From Bacteroidaceae bacterium (lineage in GTDB: Bacteria; Bacteroidota; Bacteroidia; Bacteroidales; Bacteroidaceae), in contig CAAGDO010000104.1 of NCBI GenBank assembly GCA_900768625.1, positions 1 through 8,460 of the forward strand: a DNA stretch of 8,460 bases. The letters are read 5' to 3'. The position numbers were made by a program, and so were the translations under genes. A model generated the notes under the pieces. The model made no database searches. It was given only the letters and a program-made list of their open reading frames with translations, and was not told where the DNA came from. This document shows, one piece after another, positions 7,005 through 8,460 of this stretch (within the stretch, counting starts at the first letter, position 1; each line of letters starts with the position of its first letter).

Positions 7005-7036
7005 TTTGTATAGTTTGGAAAGAAGTACTATCTTTG
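7005..7036 (+). promoter_or_regulatory. Promoter of the OmpA-family gene
   Basis: A -33 TTTG (7005-7008) and a -7 TATCTTTG (7029-7036, followed by C) are separated by exactly 20 bases, an excellent match to the Bacteroidetes primary sigma factor promoter. Transcription should begin near 7043, giving a leader of about 40 bases before the ATG at 7083. This also argues against the in-frame TTG at 7053 as the start. The rest of 6709-7082 holds only the toxin promoter and repeat copy 2. Confidence 0.8.
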
Positions 7037-7082
7037 CACATTCCTATATGTATTGCAAATACTGAAAACAAAACATAAAGCA

Positions 7083-8195
7083 ATGACGAACCTCAAAACA
7101 ATGTTGGCGTCAGCCCTCTTGCTGGGTTTGACAACACAGAGCGCTTTTGCCCAAACGGGCGAGATGCAAGGTAAAAAGGATTATCCCTATGCATTCTTCG
7201 GTGTGCAGGGTGGTGGTCAGGTGACCTTTACCAACTATAAGGCCAGCAAACTGATCACACCTATCGGAGCGGTGAGCGTGGGCGGTATGTTCACCCCCGC
7301 AATCGGTGCCCGTCTGAACGTGAGCGGCATCAATTGCAAGGGCGGATTGAAGACGGTGGATGCGACCTACGACTACAAGTTCGTCACAACCAACGTTGAC
7401 CTTATGTTCAACCTCTGCAACGTGTTCGCTCCGCAGAAGCACCACACGCTCAATGCTTACCTCATAGGAGGTGTGGGTTTGGGCTATGCATGGGACAATG
7501 ATGACCTCAGCGCGTTTGCCGGCAAGGACCAGGCCTTGAAGCAGAAATGGGCTGATGACCGTTTGGCCCACAATCTCCGTGTCGGTATGCAGCTCGATGC
7601 CGAACTCAGCCGCGTTGTCGGCCTCAATCTTGAAGTGACGGCCAACAATATGCACGACCGTTTCAACTCCAAGTCGAACGGCCATGGTGACTGGCAGGTT
7701 CAGGCATTCCTCGGTTTGAACTTCAAGTTCGGCCGTGGCAAGGCTGCAAAGGCAGCTCCCGCTCCTGCTCCCGCTCCTGCACCTGCCCCCGAGCCCGTTG
7801 TAGAGCCACAGCCTGAGGTGAAGCCCGAACCCAAGCCCGCTGTGACGGAACAGGTTCGCACCCTCGCAGAAAAGAAGGTGGAAGTGTTCTTCCTCATCAA
7901 CAGTTCGGCTGTTCGTGCCAGTGAGGAAGCCAAGGTCAAGGAACTCGCCGAATGGATGAAGAGCCATCCCAAAGCCACTGCTGAAGTGATGGGTTACGCT
8001 GATGCCGGCACGGGTAATGCCACCATCAACAAGACCATCTCCCAGAAGCGTGCCGACCGTGTGGCCAAGTTGCTCACAGAAAAGTATGGTGTGGAAGCCT
8101 CACGCATCACAACAGGCAGCAAGGGCGACACTGTCCAGCCTTTCAGCGACAATGACTCCAACCGTGTTGTAATCGGTGTGGCTAAGGAGAAATAA
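7083..8195 (+). CDS. OmpA-family outer-membrane protein
   Basis: 370 aa from the ATG. Residues 1-24 are a signal peptide (hydrophobic LASALLLGL, cleavage near AFA-Q). Residues about 30-220 alternate in the manner of an eight-stranded beta barrel, ending in a QAFLGLNFKFG strand. An Ala-Pro and Glu-Pro-Lys rich linker (224-257) leads to an OmpA C-terminal domain (about 262-368), predicted to hold peptidoglycan. GYADAG contains Asp307 and SQKRADRV contains Arg323, the residues that bind the diaminopimelate side chain in this family; SNRVV near the end is also typical. It should anchor the outer membrane to the cell wall. It is a single-gene unit with its own strong promoter and terminator. An in-frame TTG at 7053 would add ten residues before the signal peptide and is less likely. 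Whether it is the main OmpA of the cell cannot be told. Confidence 0.93.
   Translation: MTNLKTMLASALLLGLTTQSAFAQTGEMQGKKDYPYAFFGVQGGGQVTFTNYKASKLITPIGAVSVGGMFTPAIGARLNVSGINCKGGLKTVDATYDYKFVTTNVDLMFNLCNVFAPQKHHTLNAYLIGGVGLGYAWDNDDLSAFAGKDQALKQKWADDRLAHNLRVGMQLDAELSRVVGLNLEVTANNMHDRFNSKSNGHGDWQVQAFLGLNFKFGRGKAAKAAPAPAPAPAPAPEPVVEPQPEVKPEPKPAVTEQVRTLAEKKVEVFFLINSSAVRASEEAKVKELAEWMKSHPKATAEVMGYADAGTGNATINKTISQKRADRVAKLLTEKYGVEASRITTGSKGDTVQPFSDNDSNRVVIGVAKEK
7755..7790 (+). repeat. Ala-Pro codon repeat in the OmpA linker
   Basis: Six consecutive Ala-Pro dipeptides (residues 225-236) are written with alternating GCT/GCA/GCC and CCC/CCT codons, a near-perfect 6- and 12-bp tandem repeat. Such a tract may change length by slippage and so vary the distance between barrel and peptidoglycan-binding domain without breaking frame. 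Confidence 0.8.
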
Positions 8196-8231
8196 TCCAA
8201 TCAGCGGAAACCGACTTCCGCAACCGTTCTG

Positions 8232-8276
8232 AAGCATACGGCAATTCATGCAAGTGGGTTGCCGTATGCTTTTTTT
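8232..8276 (+). terminator. Rho-independent terminator of the OmpA gene
   Basis: AAGCATACGGCAA (8232-8244) pairs perfectly with 8259-8271 over 13 bp around a 14-base loop. The T run spans 8270-8276. It starts 36 bases after the stop codon and is the clearest terminator in the window. Confidence 0.92.
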
Positions 8277-8353
8277 GTGCCTTTCCCATATCTAATTATT
8301 GCTGTCCGGTAAAATTCTGAGAACGGGATTTCCTGTGCAACAGTTCCATATTT

Positions 8354-8372
8354 GCGCTTCGCGCGTTTTTTT
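8354..8372 (+). terminator. Possible second short terminator
   Basis: GCGC-TTC-GCGC (8354-8364) is followed by G and seven T (8366-8372). The stem is only four GC pairs with a three-base loop. It could back up the OmpA terminator or be chance. No gene start is seen between the two. Confidence 0.3.
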
Positions 8373-8375
8373 CAA

Positions 8376-8448
8376 CATTAATGGCCGCCAAAGCCATTAA
8401 TGACCATTAATTTTTCTTTGTATGCTATGCCCTAATGGGCTTTAATGG
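8376..8448. repeat. Cluster of TTAATGG/CCATTAA repeats
   Basis: Five related heptamer-like words fall in 73 bases: ATTAATGG (8377-8384), CCATTAAT (8394-8401), CCATTAAT (8404-8411), CTAATGGG (8432-8439) and TTAATGG (8442-8448). CATTAATGGC (8376-8385) and GCCATTAATG (8393-8402) make a perfect 10-bp hairpin with a 7-base loop. GCCC/GGGC (8429-8432, 8437-8440) makes another. There is no coding sequence here. It looks like an intergenic repeat element that may continue past the window end. Confidence 0.7.
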
Positions 8449-8460
8449 TTTTTCCACAGC

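Noticed and set aside
7053..7082. TTG start ten codons upstream for the OmpA gene
   Set aside because: It would lie only about 10 bases from the predicted transcription start and put charged residues before an already complete signal peptide; the ATG at 7083 is better.
7110..7967. Long open frame (285 codons) antisense to the OmpA gene
   Set aside because: It lies wholly inside a well-supported gene, its protein shows no recognisable domain, and it is explained by the codon bias of the real gene.

Overview
The window looks like a Bacteroidales chromosome, most likely Prevotella or a close relative. Three things point there. Several genes are preceded by the Bacteroidetes -7 promoter element (TAnnTTTG) and show no clear Shine-Dalgarno site. 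The outer-membrane protein is of the OmpA type with an Ala-Pro linker. The large secreted glycosidase ends in a YDLQGRR-type C-terminal segment that is common in secreted Prevotella proteins. Sampled 60-base lines of the housekeeping genes are about 52% GC. This is a taxonomic inference from sequence style, not a database match.

Layout from left to right. Positions 1-188 hold about 2.2 copies of an 86/87-bp tandem intergenic repeat that contains a terminator-like hairpin. Positions 200-234 form the terminator of a long minus-strand gene (239-3877) for a secreted GH89 alpha-N-acetylglucosaminidase with a multidomain C-terminal extension. A short gap (3878-4064) carries that gene's promoter element and the probable terminator of the next minus-strand gene, nadB (4065-5654, L-aspartate oxidase). 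The 5655-5893 gap carries the nadB promoter region, with a perfect 19-nt palindrome, and a long hairpin terminator. A minus-strand, AT-rich two-gene unit follows: a 158-aa HigB/RelE-like putative toxin (6232-6708) upstream of an 88-aa Xre-type HTH protein (5894-6160). The gap 6709-7082 contains the toxin promoter, a second copy of the repeat that lies downstream of the HTH gene, and a good promoter reading right. A plus-strand OmpA-family gene (7083-8195) follows with a strong terminator (8232-8276). The last 100 bases are a cluster of TTAATGG/CCATTAA repeats.

The genes do not form one pathway. The GH89 enzyme is a mucin or glycosaminoglycan degradation function, nadB is NAD biosynthesis, and OmpA is envelope structure. 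All appear to be separate transcription units bounded by their own hairpins. The toxin-antitoxin-like pair is the accessory element. It is AT-richer than its neighbours and sits between two direct copies of a repeat of about 46 bp (2 mismatches) that extends at lower similarity to about 110-125 bp. This arrangement suggests a cassette that can be gained or lost by recombination, and it is the most interesting observation here. I found no clear evidence of a wholly new system.
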